Assembly: GCF_030056705.1 (NCBI RefSeq)
Contig: NZ_JASHIC010000040.1
Span: 1-62,333, forward strand
Length of the DNA: 62,333 nt
DNA from: Flectobacillus longus
GTDB taxonomy: Bacteria > Bacteroidota > Bacteroidia > Cytophagales > Spirosomataceae
Direction: 5' to 3'
Part shown: positions 44,012-52,595 of the stretch, piece after piece
How positions within the stretch are numbered: the stretch's first letter is position 1
Layout: the number at the start of each line of letters is the position of its first letter
Position numbers and translations under genes: made by a program
Notes under the pieces: model-generated
Database searches by the model: none
Seen by the model: only the letters and a program-made list of their open reading frames with translations
Told to the model about the DNA's origin: nothing

Positions 44012-44761
44012 ATGAACCGTAAGAGCTTTTTAAAATCAGCATTGGCTTCTGCTTTTGCTTTGTCAGGAATAAAATCATGGGGTTTTGGTAGAAGATCTAA
44101 CTATAACCAGTTTTTACCTTCTTTGACGCTTGAGCAAGTTTCTCTCGAAACAGCTCCGTACTCATTAGCGGCACTTCCTTATGCTCCAGAGAGCTTAGAA
44201 CCAAATATCGATAAGCTTACAATGGAGATTCACCATGGTCGTCATCATAAAGCTTATGTTGATAATTTGAATAAAGCTGTTGCAGGTACTCCAGCAGAGA
44301 AGTTGACTTTGTTAGAACTTATTAAAGATGCTGGCAAACAACCTGTCGCTATTCGTAACAATGGTGGAGGTCACTGGAATCACACATTTTTCTGGAATGT
44401 ACTTTCTCCAAAGGGCGGAGGCGCACCAAAAGGTGATTTAGCCAAGGCGATTGAAACAACATTTGGTTCTTTTGATAAATTTAAAGAAGAATTTGGCAAA
44501 GCTGCTACCACTCGTTTTGGTTCGGGTTGGGCTTGGTTGATTGTTCAAGATAAAAAGTTGGTCATTTCGTCAACACCAAACCAAGACAATCCTTTAATGG
44601 ATGTTGCTGAGAAAAAAGGACAGCCTATCTTGGGACTTGATGTTTGGGAGCATGCGTACTATTTGAAGTATCAAAATAAGCGTGCTGACTACGTAACTGC
44701 ATTCTGGAATGTAGTAAATTGGGACGAAGTCTCTAAAAATTTTGAAAATGCTTTGAAATAG
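44012..44761 (+). CDS. Exported Fe/Mn superoxide dismutase
   Basis: A 249-residue enzyme that removes superoxide. Metal ligands by family alignment: H74 (MEIHHGRHH), H124 (HWNHTFFW), D210 and H214 ([10 protein letters not shown]). About 45 residues precede the catalytic fold. They start [19 protein letters not shown], a signal-like region with NRKSFLK resembling a weak Tat motif, so the enzyme is probably periplasmic rather than cytosolic. Mn or Fe preference cannot be decided by eye. It is monocistronic with a terminator. Confidence 0.92.
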   Translation: MNRKSFLKSALASAFALSGIKSWGFGRRSNYNQFLPSLTLEQVSLETAPYSLAALPYAPESLEPNIDKLTMEIHHGRHHKAYVDNLNKAVAGTPAEKLTLLELIKDAGKQPVAIRNNGGGHWNHTFFWNVLSPKGGGAPKGDLAKAIETTFGSFDKFKEEFGKAATTRFGSGWAWLIVQDKKLVISSTPNQDNPLMDVAEKKGQPILGLDVWEHAYYLKYQNKRADYVTAFWNVVNWDEVSKNFENALK

Positions 44762-44795
44762 GTTTTGTTAAATTCCAACTTAGTGAGACCTTTGT

Positions 44796-44831
44796 ATCCC
44801 CATTTTTGTTTTATCAAAGATGGGGATTTTT
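44796..44831 (+). terminator. Terminator after superoxide dismutase
   Basis: ATCCCCAT-TTTG pairs with CAAA-ATGGGGAT (one bulge each side), followed by TTTTT. It ends 22 bases before the next gene. Confidence 0.7.
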
Positions 44832-44853
44832 CATCATAAAACTTATGTAAGTT

Positions 44854-45831
44854 ATGAATTCAGAAACACTTCTCGACACTATTCCATCGCTCGACCTTGC
44901 AGACTTCCTTTCAGGAGATGTAGAGCGTAGAGCCAAATTTGTTCAAGATTTAGGCTCGGCATTTAATAATATTGGTTTTGTGGCTATTAAAAACCATGGT
45001 TTGACTGGCGAACTCACAGCTAAACTTTATGAGGTTGTTCAAAAGTTCTTTTATTCGGACGACGAATTAAAGTTTAAATATGTAGTTCCGGGTATTGCTG
45101 GACAGAGAGGGTATGTAGCGAAAGGTAAAGAAACTGCAAAAGGTTTTAAAGTAGCTGATCTCAAAGAATTTTATCATGTTGGTCAGCCAAAGATTGACGA
45201 TGGCGACCCAATTTGGGCTGAATATCCTGATAATGTATTTCCTTCAGAACAACCAGAATTTGAGCAATACACAGTGGAGGCTTATAACACGCTTCAAGTA
45301 GCAGGTAAAAACTTGCTTCGTGCGATTGCAATTTATTTAGAATTGCCAGAAGATTATTTTGAAGATAAGGTAAAACATGGTAATTCTATTCTAAGAGCGA
45401 TTCATTATTTTCCTATCCTAAATCCAGACGATATGCCTGAGGGGGCTGTTCGTGCTGCTGCTCATGGTGATATTAATTTGATTACGCTATTGATGGGAGC
45501 TTCGGCTGAAGGACTCGAAGTGTTACGTCGTGATGGTGTTTGGATTCCAATTACCTCGTTGCCAGAATACGTTATTGTAAATGTAGGGGATATGCTAGAC
45601 CGTTTGACGAATCATAAACTTAAATCAACGATTCACCGTGTTGTAAACCCTCCAAAGGAAAAACTAGGTACCTCTCGTTTTTCTATACCGTTCTTTATGC
45701 ACCCACGTTCTGAAATGAACCTGACATGTTTAGAGTCTTGCGTAAATGCTGAGAATCCTAAATTATACGTTGATATGACAGCAGGTGAATTTTTGAATGA
45801 ACGTCTGATAGAATTAGGATTAAAAAAATAA
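44854..45831 (+). CDS. 2OG/Fe(II) oxygenase, isopenicillin N synthase family
   Basis: A 325-residue cytosolic non-haem iron enzyme. The N-terminal DIOX_N domain has IPSLDLADFLSGD and FNNIGFVAIKNHGL. The 2OG-Fe(II) core has the iron ligands in AAAHGDINLITLL (H-x-D) and STIHRVVNPP (distal His), and the 2-oxoglutarate-binding Arg in TSRFSIPFF. YFPILNPDDMP is also typical. Such enzymes hydroxylate or desaturate many small molecules; a substrate is not evident. No biosynthetic cluster surrounds it. Confidence 0.87.
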   Translation: MNSETLLDTIPSLDLADFLSGDVERRAKFVQDLGSAFNNIGFVAIKNHGLTGELTAKLYEVVQKFFYSDDELKFKYVVPGIAGQRGYVAKGKETAKGFKVADLKEFYHVGQPKIDDGDPIWAEYPDNVFPSEQPEFEQYTVEAYNTLQVAGKNLLRAIAIYLELPEDYFEDKVKHGNSILRAIHYFPILNPDDMPEGAVRAAAHGDINLITLLMGASAEGLEVLRRDGVWIPITSLPEYVIVNVGDMLDRLTNHKLKSTIHRVVNPPKEKLGTSRFSIPFFMHPRSEMNLTCLESCVNAENPKLYVDMTAGEFLNERLIELGLKK

Positions 45832-45903
45832 AATTTAGTATTTTATGCCTACTTAGATTTGTCTTTGATTTGTTTAATCAAAACAAATTTAAGAATTTAG
45901 CGA

Positions 45904-45942
45904 AGCGTTTGAGAATGAGGAGGTTCTTTTTCTCAAACGCTT
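45904..45942 (+). terminator. Weak terminator-like hairpin after the oxygenase
   Basis: AAGCGTTTGAGAA pairs with TTCTCAAACGCTT across a 13-base loop. The T-run is weak. It lies 59 bases before the ChrA-type start codon. Confidence 0.5.
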
Positions 45943-46000
45943 TACATTATTAAACGCCGTTGGAAAGAATGTGCTTTTGGGGCATTCTTACTTGCATCTG

Positions 46001-47173
46001 ATGAAACTTTCTAAACATTATGATTTCTTAAAAGACGTTTTAGTCTTAGCCTTTACTACTTTTGGTGGGCCACAGGTACATCTCGCTATGTTCATTAATC
46101 GACTGGTACATAAAAAAAAGTACCTAACCGAGGAGGAGCTATTAGAGATTCAAGCATTGTGCTCTTTTTTGCCAGGACCAAGCTCTACACAAACGCTTAT
46201 TGCAGTTGGATACAAGCTAGGAGGCCCAAATTTAGCCTATTTGACTTTATTTTTGTGGATTGCTCCAGCAGTTACTATTATGACGATGGCTGCCTTCGGA
46301 ATGACGTATCTCGAAAATCGAGAAATTGTTCGATTTATCCAACCTATCGGTATTGCATTTATCATTCATTCAGGAATTTTGTTAGGAAAATTGGTACTAA
46401 AAAATACCTCCAATTATGTACTAATGATTCTTGTAGCGGCTTTTGCTTTTTATTTCCAGTCTCCATGGGTTTGTCCTATTGCACTCATTGTGAGTGGTAC
46501 CATTACTTCTTTTAACTATAAAGATCATCCTCGCCAGAATAAGCATCGCATGATTATCCCTTGGGCGAATTTCAATCTGTTTTGGGGATTTTTGGTGTTT
46601 TTAGCCTTGCTTGGGCACTTTACTGATTCAATGCCTCTTTTATTATTCGAAAACTTCTATCGAAATGGAAGCCTTGTGTTTGGCGGAGGACAAGTGCTTG
46701 CTCCAATGCTTTTTACTGAATTTGTAGAGTTTAAAGAAGTAATTCGTAGCGATGATTTTCTTACGGGTATGGCGCTTTCACAGGCATTGCCTGGCCCCGT
46801 ATTTGCGTTTACTTCTTATCTAGGAACACTTGCCATGAAAGGACATGGAATAGGACAGCAATTACTTGGTAGTGCAGTAGGTGCAGCAGGGATTTTTCTT
46901 CCAGGTACTTTTTTGATATTCTTTGTGTATAGAATTTGGGGGCAACTAAAACAATTTAGAGCCATTCGAGCCTCTTTAGATGGCATTAATTCCGCTTCTG
47001 TAGGACTTACGCTAGGTGCAGCGGTTTCTTTCTTAGAACCTATCTTAGTGCAGAAAGATTGGCTTGGCATAGGTACAATTCTAGTAACACTTTTGATTAT
47101 TAGATTTACAAAAATCCCAAGCTTCTATATTTTCCTTGGCGGACTGGCTATTGGTTTGATAGTTTATCTTTAG
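46001..47173 (+). CDS. Chromate transporter family protein (ChrA-like)
   Basis: A 390-residue membrane protein with two CHR domains. The first has TTFGGPQVHLAMF and FLPGPSSTQTLIAVGYKLGG; the second has GSLVFGGGQVLAPML and ALPGPVFAFTSYLG, with about ten to twelve helices in all. This is the two-domain (long-chain) type of the chromate ion transporter family. Chromate export is assigned by family only, and another anion such as sulfate is possible. ATG 46001 is chosen over GTG 45971. No chromate-sensing regulator is nearby. Confidence 0.85.
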   Translation: MKLSKHYDFLKDVLVLAFTTFGGPQVHLAMFINRLVHKKKYLTEEELLEIQALCSFLPGPSSTQTLIAVGYKLGGPNLAYLTLFLWIAPAVTIMTMAAFGMTYLENREIVRFIQPIGIAFIIHSGILLGKLVLKNTSNYVLMILVAAFAFYFQSPWVCPIALIVSGTITSFNYKDHPRQNKHRMIIPWANFNLFWGFLVFLALLGHFTDSMPLLLFENFYRNGSLVFGGGQVLAPMLFTEFVEFKEVIRSDDFLTGMALSQALPGPVFAFTSYLGTLAMKGHGIGQQLLGSAVGAAGIFLPGTFLIFFVYRIWGQLKQFRAIRASLDGINSASVGLTLGAAVSFLEPILVQKDWLGIGTILVTLLIIRFTKIPSFYIFLGGLAIGLIVYL

Positions 47174-47187
47174 TCTCTCTTAAACTC

Positions 47188-47226
47188 AAAAAAAGCGGTC
47201 GAAAATATTTTTCGACCGCTTTTTTT
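47188..47226. terminator. Bidirectional terminator, GGTCGA-repeat family copy D
   Basis: A perfect 18-bp inverted repeat: seven A, GCGGTCGAAAA, loop TAT, mirror, seven T. It lies between convergent ChrA (+) and rfbA (-). No ACTCAAT tail follows this copy. Confidence 0.88.
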
Positions 47227-47249
47227 GATACTTGAATATCAGAACTACC

Positions 47250-48110
47250 TTACTTCAATAAGTTTAATAAGTATTTTCCGTAACCACTTTTTACTAATGG
47301 CGTAGCTACAGTACGTAATTGTTCTGCGTCGATAAAGCCCATTCTGTAGGCTACTTCTTCGATACAGCCAATTTTAAGTCCTTGACGCTCTTCAATTACT
47401 TGAACAAATTGACCAGCTTGCATCAACGAAGCAAAAGTTCCTGTATCTAACCAAGCTGTTCCTCTATTCAAAACACCAACTTTCAATTTACCTCTTTCCA
47501 AGTAAACTTTGTTCACGTCGGTAATTTCATATTCTCCACGAGGAGACGGCGCTATGTTTTTAGCAATCTCAACTACCTCATTGTCATAGAAATACAAGCC
47601 CGGAACAGCATAATTTGATTTTGGTTCTGTTGGTTTTTCTTCGATAGAAAGAACATTAAAGTCTCCATCAAACTCTACTACGCCATAACGTTCGGGATCA
47701 TGTACTTGGTAGGCATATACAACACCTCCATCAGGGTCGTTATTGGCTTGCAATAACTTACTCAAACCTGAGCCATAGAAAATGTTGTCACCCAAAACAA
47801 GGGCAACTTTATCATTTCCAATAAACTCTTCACCAATCACAAATGCTTGTGCAAGACCGTTTGGTTCTGGTTGTACAGCATAGCTAAATTGACAGCCGAT
47901 TTGTGAGCCATCACCTAATAATTTTTCAAAATTAGGTAAATCATGTGGTGTTGAGATAATCAAAATTTCTTTAATACCCGCTAACATCAAAATAGAAAGT
48001 GGGTAATAAATCATTGGCTTGTCGTAAACAGGCATTAACTGCTTACTGACCGCCAAAGTCAAAGGATGAAGTCGGGTGCCTGAGCCTCCAGCTAAAATAA
48101 TACCTTTCAT
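47250..48110 (-). CDS. rfbA: Glucose-1-phosphate thymidylyltransferase
   Basis: A 286-residue nucleotidyltransferase making dTDP-glucose from dTTP and glucose-1-phosphate. The N-terminal [11 protein letters not shown] is the nucleotide-binding loop, followed by [43 protein letters not shown] and EYEITDVNK. It is last in the operon galE-rfbB-rfbA, separated from rfbB by 15 bases. rfbC and rfbD, needed to complete dTDP-rhamnose, are not in this window. Confidence 0.95.
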   Translation of the reverse strand: MKGIILAGGSGTRLHPLTLAVSKQLMPVYDKPMIYYPLSILMLAGIKEILIISTPHDLPNFEKLLGDGSQIGCQFSYAVQPEPNGLAQAFVIGEEFIGNDKVALVLGDNIFYGSGLSKLLQANNDPDGGVVYAYQVHDPERYGVVEFDGDFNVLSIEEKPTEPKSNYAVPGLYFYDNEVVEIAKNIAPSPRGEYEITDVNKVYLERGKLKVGVLNRGTAWLDTGTFASLMQAGQFVQVIEERQGLKIGCIEEVAYRMGFIDAEQLRTVATPLVKSGYGKYLLNLLK

Positions 48111-48125
48111 ATCAATATCGGTTTA

Positions 48126-49181
48126 TTAACGATTCTCGTACATAGTTTCGTAATACTTTTGGTAATTCCCAGAAGTTACGTTATCTAGCCATTCTGTATT
48201 TGCTAAGAACCAATCTACGGTTTTTTCCAAACCTTCTTCAAACTGAAGTGATGGTTCCCAACCTAGCTCTTTCATGATTTTGTTTGCATCAATTGCATAA
48301 CGTAAATCATGACCAGCACGGTCGGTTACATAGGTGATGAGTTGTTCTGAAGTACCTTCTGCACGTCCCAATTTTTTGTCCATAACCGAGCAAAGAAGTT
48401 TTACTAAGTCAATGTTTTTCCATTCGTTAAAACCACCAATATTGTAAGTCTCACCAAGGATGCCTTTATGATATACTGTATCAATTGCACGAGCGTGGTC
48501 AATTACAAACAACCAGTCACGAACATTTTCACCTTTACCATATACTGGTAGTGGTTTGTTGTTGAGGATGTTATGAATCATCAATGGAATCAACTTCTCA
48601 GGGAAGTGATTAGGTCCGTAGTTGTTTGAGCAGTTGGTAATCACTACAGGCATTTTGTACGTATTTCCGTATGCTCTCACAAAATGGTCTGACGATGCTT
48701 TTGAAGCAGAATATGGCGAACGTGGGTCATAAGCTGTAGTTTCAGTAAAGAAATCTTCAGGGTTATGTAACTCACCATAAACTTCATCTGTTGAAACATG
48801 GTAAAATCTTTTGCCGTCATAATTGCCTTTCCAAGTATTTTTGGCAGCGTTCAATAGATTTACAGTACCGACTACGTTTGTCAAAACAAAAGCCATTGGG
48901 TCAGTAATTGAACGGTCAACGTGAGACTCGGCAGCTAGGTGAACTACACCATCAAAGTTATGTTCAGCAAAAAGAGCATCAACAAATGGAGCATCTACCA
49001 AATCACCTTTTACGAAAGTATAGTTTGGTTGATTTTCGATATCTGTCAAGTTTGCCAAATTACCTGCGTAAGTCAATTTATCAAGATTGAAGATTTGGTA
49101 TTCTGGGTACTTGGTTACAAACAACCTTACCACATGAGAGCCGATAAAACCAGCACCACCTGTAATGAGAATTTTTTTCAT
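48126..49181 (-). CDS. rfbB: dTDP-glucose 4,6-dehydratase
   Basis: A 351-residue extended SDR enzyme making dTDP-4-keto-6-deoxyglucose with bound NAD+. The Rossmann motif is GGAGFIGSHVVR, the active-site Thr/Asp/Glu lie in VSTDEVYGEL, and the catalytic Tyr-Lys in YSASKASSDHFVRAY. DPRSPYSASK and NCSNNYGPNHFPEKLIP are RfbB hallmarks. It is the middle gene of the operon, 21 bases after galE. Confidence 0.95.
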   Translation of the reverse strand: MKKILITGGAGFIGSHVVRLFVTKYPEYQIFNLDKLTYAGNLANLTDIENQPNYTFVKGDLVDAPFVDALFAEHNFDGVVHLAAESHVDRSITDPMAFVLTNVVGTVNLLNAAKNTWKGNYDGKRFYHVSTDEVYGELHNPEDFFTETTAYDPRSPYSASKASSDHFVRAYGNTYKMPVVITNCSNNYGPNHFPEKLIPLMIHNILNNKPLPVYGKGENVRDWLFVIDHARAIDTVYHKGILGETYNIGGFNEWKNIDLVKLLCSVMDKKLGRAEGTSEQLITYVTDRAGHDLRYAIDANKIMKELGWEPSLQFEEGLEKTVDWFLANTEWLDNVTSGNYQKYYETMYENR

Positions 49182-49202
49182 TGTATTATTTTTATAATAA
49201 AA

Positions 49203-50228
49203 TTACTTACGATTTACCACAGCAAGCTGCCATTTCCAAGCATCACCTAACGCTTCAGTCAAAGTTTTTTCTGCCTTCCATCCCAAAATTTCATTGGATT
49301 TGCTACAATCTGCATATACTGCTGTAACATCACCTTCGCGTCTTGGTTTGATGGCATAATTTACCTTTAATCCTGTTGCTGTCTCAAAAGCTGTGATAAC
49401 TTCCAATACCGAGCTACCTGTTCCAGTACCAATATTGAAATAATCATAATATGTTGTCTTTTCTTGTTGCTTCAAAAGAAGTGCCAAAGCAGCCACGTGT
49501 GCTTTAGCTAAATCTACTACGTGAATATAATCACGAACTGCCGTACCATCTGAGGTAGGATAATCGTCCCCAAATACAGATAACTGTCCGCGTAACCCTG
49601 CTACAGTTTGAGTAATAAAAGGTACTAAATTGGCAGGAACCCCCAAAGGTAACTCACCTATTAAGACACTTTCATGAGCTCCAATTGGATTAAAATATCT
49701 TAGCGAAATAGCTTTCAGTCCTCGATTAGTAGCTACAGTATCAGTAATGATTTCCTCACAAATTTGCTTTGTGTTGCCATAAGGAGAATTAGCAGGTTGT
49801 ACTTTAGATAGTTCAGTTACTGGTAGCGATTCTGGTTGGCCATAAACTGTACATGACGAAGAAAATACTAAATTAGAAACCTTGTGCTCTTGCATTTTCT
49901 CTAACATCAAAACGGTTGCTGCAACATTGTTTCTATAGTATTTTAATGGCTCACTTACAGACTCGCCAACAGCCTTAAATGCTGCGAAGTGAATAATACC
50001 ATCGATTTTATTTTCAGTAAAAACTTTATCCCAAGCAGCAGGGTCATTAATGTCTGCTTCATAACATGTTACTGGTTTTCCAATAATAGTTTCTAGTCCA
50101 GTAATAACAGCTTTTTCTGAGTTTGAAAAGTTGTCAAAGATAATAGATTCATAGCCAGCGTGATGTAGCTCAACAACAGTGTGTGAGCCGATAAATCCAG
50201 CTCCTCCAGTTACAAGTATTTTCATCAT
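49203..50228 (-). CDS. galE: UDP-glucose 4-epimerase
   Basis: A 341-residue SDR enzyme interconverting UDP-glucose and UDP-galactose. Motifs are GGAGFIGSHTVVELH, VFSSSCTVYGQPE, Y-x3-K in SPYGNTK, and LRYFNPIGAHES. The C-terminal RPRREGDVTAVYAD and ILGWKAEKTL are GalE-typical. It is the first gene of the nucleotide-sugar operon. TAACTTTG on the minus strand (50267-50260) is a likely -7 box 32 bases before the start. Start at 50228 or 50225 (MM). Confidence 0.93.
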   Translation of the reverse strand: MMKILVTGGAGFIGSHTVVELHHAGYESIIFDNFSNSEKAVITGLETIIGKPVTCYEADINDPAAWDKVFTENKIDGIIHFAAFKAVGESVSEPLKYYRNNVAATVLMLEKMQEHKVSNLVFSSSCTVYGQPESLPVTELSKVQPANSPYGNTKQICEEIITDTVATNRGLKAISLRYFNPIGAHESVLIGELPLGVPANLVPFITQTVAGLRGQLSVFGDDYPTSDGTAVRDYIHVVDLAKAHVAALALLLKQQEKTTYYDYFNIGTGTGSSVLEVITAFETATGLKVNYAIKPRREGDVTAVYADCSKSNEILGWKAEKTLTEALGDAWKWQLAVVNRK

Positions 50229-50774
50229 GGTAAGATTAAGAAAGATTTGCTTTCGATAACAAAGTTAATAATATCGAAATCTAAAAAAAATTATATTTTT
50301 GAATTGTGAGTATTTGGTAATATTTATCAAGTTTGACTGACCTATTTTCTTGAAATTAGACTTTAAAATATTTTTTTCTAGTCAATTATATTACTAGCAA
50401 AAGTACCATTTTGAGACATAATATTTTCCTTGCAGGATAACTATATACTAAAACTATGTGAAGAATGTGATGGCCTTTTCTTATAATTTCACGCTTATGT
50501 TTATTGTGTAACTATATGATTATTACTTTGTTATAAAATATGTTTTGATGTTTTCTATTGAGGGAGCTTCTAAAGAACAAACGGTTGTACTAATCGCTTA
50601 AAAGATTTTTTGAGAGGAATAATATTTCTATAAAAATTGATGGAGATATGAACTCATTCGCTTAAATTGTGTTAATGAAATATTATGAGTTTTTGTTGTG
50701 CGTTTTTAAAAATATTTTTGATACGACTATAGTAAGTATAGATAAAATACTGTACTACCAACATTAGCTTATTC
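50229..50774. other. AT-rich divergent intergenic region
   Basis: These 546 bases hold the galE -7 box at the left and the SirB1-like promoter at the right (50692-50720). I see no gene, terminator or strong inverted repeat in between. Confidence 0.45.
50692..50720 (+). promoter_or_regulatory. Promoter of the SirB1-like gene
   Basis: TTTG (50692-50695), a 17-base spacer and TATTTTTG (50713-50720) match the Bacteroidota consensus. The leader to ATG 50775 is about 48 bases. Confidence 0.55.
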
Positions 50775-51638
50775 ATGGTTTATAATGTGTATTTTATGGA
50801 ATTGAGAGATTCAGAACTGAAGGCCTTAGTATCCTTATTGGATGACGAGGATACAGAGGTGGTTACGATGGTAGAGTCAAAGATTAAATCTTTGGGAGGG
50901 AATATTATACCTTATTTAGAAGACAGATGGGAAGAGTCCTCTCTGAGTCCTGTGATTCAAAGAAAATTGGAGGATTTGATTCATGATTTGCAATTTGGTT
51001 CGTTCGAAAAAAGAGTTGTTGAGTGGTATAATACTGGAGCACAGGATATTTTGAAGGGGATGTGGGCTATTGCAACATACCAATATCCAGAGCTTTCGCT
51101 CGAAAAATTAGAGGCAGAAATAAATGCTATATACGTAGATGCTTGGACTGAGTTGCGAGATGATATGCACCCGATGGATCAGATAAAAACCCTTAATCAC
51201 GTATTTTTCTCGAAACACAAATTTGGCGCAAACACCAAACATTTTCATTCGGCTTCGAACTCAATGATTAATGTGGTCTTAGATTCTCACAGAGGGAATC
51301 CTATTTCTTTGTGTGTTATCTATATGCTTGTAGCCCAGAAACTTAAGTTGCCAATTTACGGGGTAAATCTTCCTAATTTGTTTATTCTAACTTATAAGAC
51401 AGATAAGGTTCAGTTTTATATTAATGTTTTTAATCGAGGATTAGTCTTTAGTAAAACTGATATTGATAATTATTTGCAACAACTAAATATCGGTCAAGAG
51501 GAAATTTTTTATCAGCCTTGTGAGAATATTGATATTATTAGAAGAGTGTTAAGAAACTTAATAATAGCCTTTGAAAAAATTGGCGATACCGAAAAAGTAA
51601 AGGAGCTCGATGCAATTTTAATGCAACTAATTACCTAG
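50775..51638 (+). CDS. SirB1/transglutaminase-like protein
   Basis: A 287-residue soluble protein. The SirB1_N block is NHVFFSKHKFGANTKHF, SASNSMINVVLDSHRGNPIS, LCVIYMLVAQKLKLPIYGVN and LPNLFILTY, resembling a degenerate transglutaminase fold. The C-terminal part (IIRRVLRNLIIAFEKIGDTEKVKELDAIL, quoted in part: RVLRNLIIAFEKIGD) is TPR-like, as in SirB1 relatives. Classical transglutaminase catalytic residues are not evident, so enzymatic activity is doubtful. ATG 50796 is a possible alternative start. Confidence 0.75.
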   Translation: MVYNVYFMELRDSELKALVSLLDDEDTEVVTMVESKIKSLGGNIIPYLEDRWEESSLSPVIQRKLEDLIHDLQFGSFEKRVVEWYNTGAQDILKGMWAIATYQYPELSLEKLEAEINAIYVDAWTELRDDMHPMDQIKTLNHVFFSKHKFGANTKHFHSASNSMINVVLDSHRGNPISLCVIYMLVAQKLKLPIYGVNLPNLFILTYKTDKVQFYINVFNRGLVFSKTDIDNYLQQLNIGQEEIFYQPCENIDIIRRVLRNLIIAFEKIGDTEKVKELDAILMQLIT

Positions 51639-51692
51639 CAAACACGAGTCCCTCTCAATTTTAGAATTAGGTTTGTTCTTAAACTAGGTATC

Positions 51693-51729
51693 AAAAAAGC
51701 GGTCGAGAAACATATTTCGACCGCTTCTT
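51693..51729. terminator. Bidirectional terminator, GGTCGA-repeat family copy E
   Basis: AAGCGGTCGA/TCGACCGCTT with an apical mismatch region (loop about GAAACATATT), flanked by A6 and TTCTTT. It lies between convergent genes. It is the most diverged of the five copies. Confidence 0.7.
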
Positions 51730-51780
51730 TGATATTGAAATGTTGGGATGATTAAACTTCAGAGACAAGGTGAAAATTAT

Positions 51781-51808
51781 CATTCATTTACTCAATTGCC
51801 ACTCATTC
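51781..51808. repeat. ACTCAAT-type tail repeat, copy E
   Basis: CATTCATTTACTCAATTGCC followed by ACTCATTCC, immediately outside the stop codon of the phosphopantetheinyl transferase gene. Confidence 0.5.
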
Positions 51809-51811
51809 CAT

Positions 51812-52444
51812 TTATACGGTCACGGTTAAAATATAGTCTTCCCAGTAAAAAACTTTTAATGAAAGCTCTTCAGTAATATCCTCAAAGTCTACAACTCCAA
51901 CAATCTTATCAGTCTGATTGATAAATGGTTTTATATAAATATTATCTCTTAAACTCATTTTCTTTTTACCATACCATTTGTACAGACTTTCTTTTGCACA
52001 CCAGTACACTCCAATCTGTTCGGGTGTACCATCGAGGACATTTATCTCATTTTCAGATAAAAAACGTTTTGCTACGCGTTCTAATTTACTCGAAATTTTT
52101 TCTGTATCTAAGCCAACAGGCTTCTCTAAATCAATACTAATAGCTGCGAATTTTTCAGCATGAGTAATTGAAATATTAGCATGGTGATTTACCAAACAGG
52201 GATTTGAAAACTCGTCTTTCAATACTCCTAGAAATTCAATGTCCATTTCTTGACACGCAAATTTCAAGCAAGTTCTACTTGCTAGCCATTCTAACTGTTT
52301 TTGAGGGTGAGTGCTATTTGATAAATCTTCGATTTGATTTTCTGAAATACCTAAATATGCTGTGTAAAACGGAACAGCTTCCTCAATTTTCCAAACACAA
52401 AGAATTTGGCTTTCGCTTAGTTTTTGATTAAAAAAAATGGGCAT
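51812..52444 (-). CDS. 4'-phosphopantetheinyl transferase superfamily protein
   Basis: About 210 residues. It transfers phosphopantetheine from CoA to carrier proteins of fatty acid, polyketide or peptide synthesis. Motifs are ISITHAEKFAAISI, GLDTEKI (the Mg-binding G-x-D-x-E pattern) and WCAKESLYKWYGKKKMSL (W-x-AKE-x-x-YK). The frame runs open up to 52576, but the family start and the promoter of the divergent WD40 gene (52517-52547) both favour ATG 52444. It may be the housekeeping activator of acyl carrier protein or serve a lipid pathway elsewhere. Confidence 0.85.
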   Translation of the reverse strand: MPIFFNQKLSESQILCVWKIEEAVPFYTAYLGISENQIEDLSNSTHPQKQLEWLASRTCLKFACQEMDIEFLGVLKDEFSNPCLVNHHANISITHAEKFAAISIDLEKPVGLDTEKISSKLERVAKRFLSENEINVLDGTPEQIGVYWCAKESLYKWYGKKKMSLRDNIYIKPFINQTDKIVGVVDFEDITEELSLKVFYWEDYILTVTV

Positions 52445-52516
52445 ATATAACTTTTGATTGAATTGATTTTCAAATTTCAGAAACTTTTTAAACTCTTCAA
52501 AACCTTTTATATGAGT

Positions 52517-52547
52517 TTTGAGGTTGGTAATAAAACAAGTACTTTTG
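52517..52547 (+). promoter_or_regulatory. Promoter of the WD40 gene
   Basis: TTTG (52517-52520), 19 bases, TACTTTTG (52540-52547). Start of transcription should be near 52554. Downstream lies an 8-bp inverted repeat TGTTTGTT/AACAAACA (52562-52579), a possible operator or leader hairpin. Confidence 0.5.
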
Positions 52548-52595
52548 TAAATATAAAACCTTGTTTGTTGAAACAAACAGGGAAAATTTGCATGT

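Noticed and set aside
52445-52576. N-terminal extension of the phosphopantetheinyl transferase
   Set aside because: The family begins at the residue coded by 52444, and the promoter of the divergent gene overlaps this stretch.
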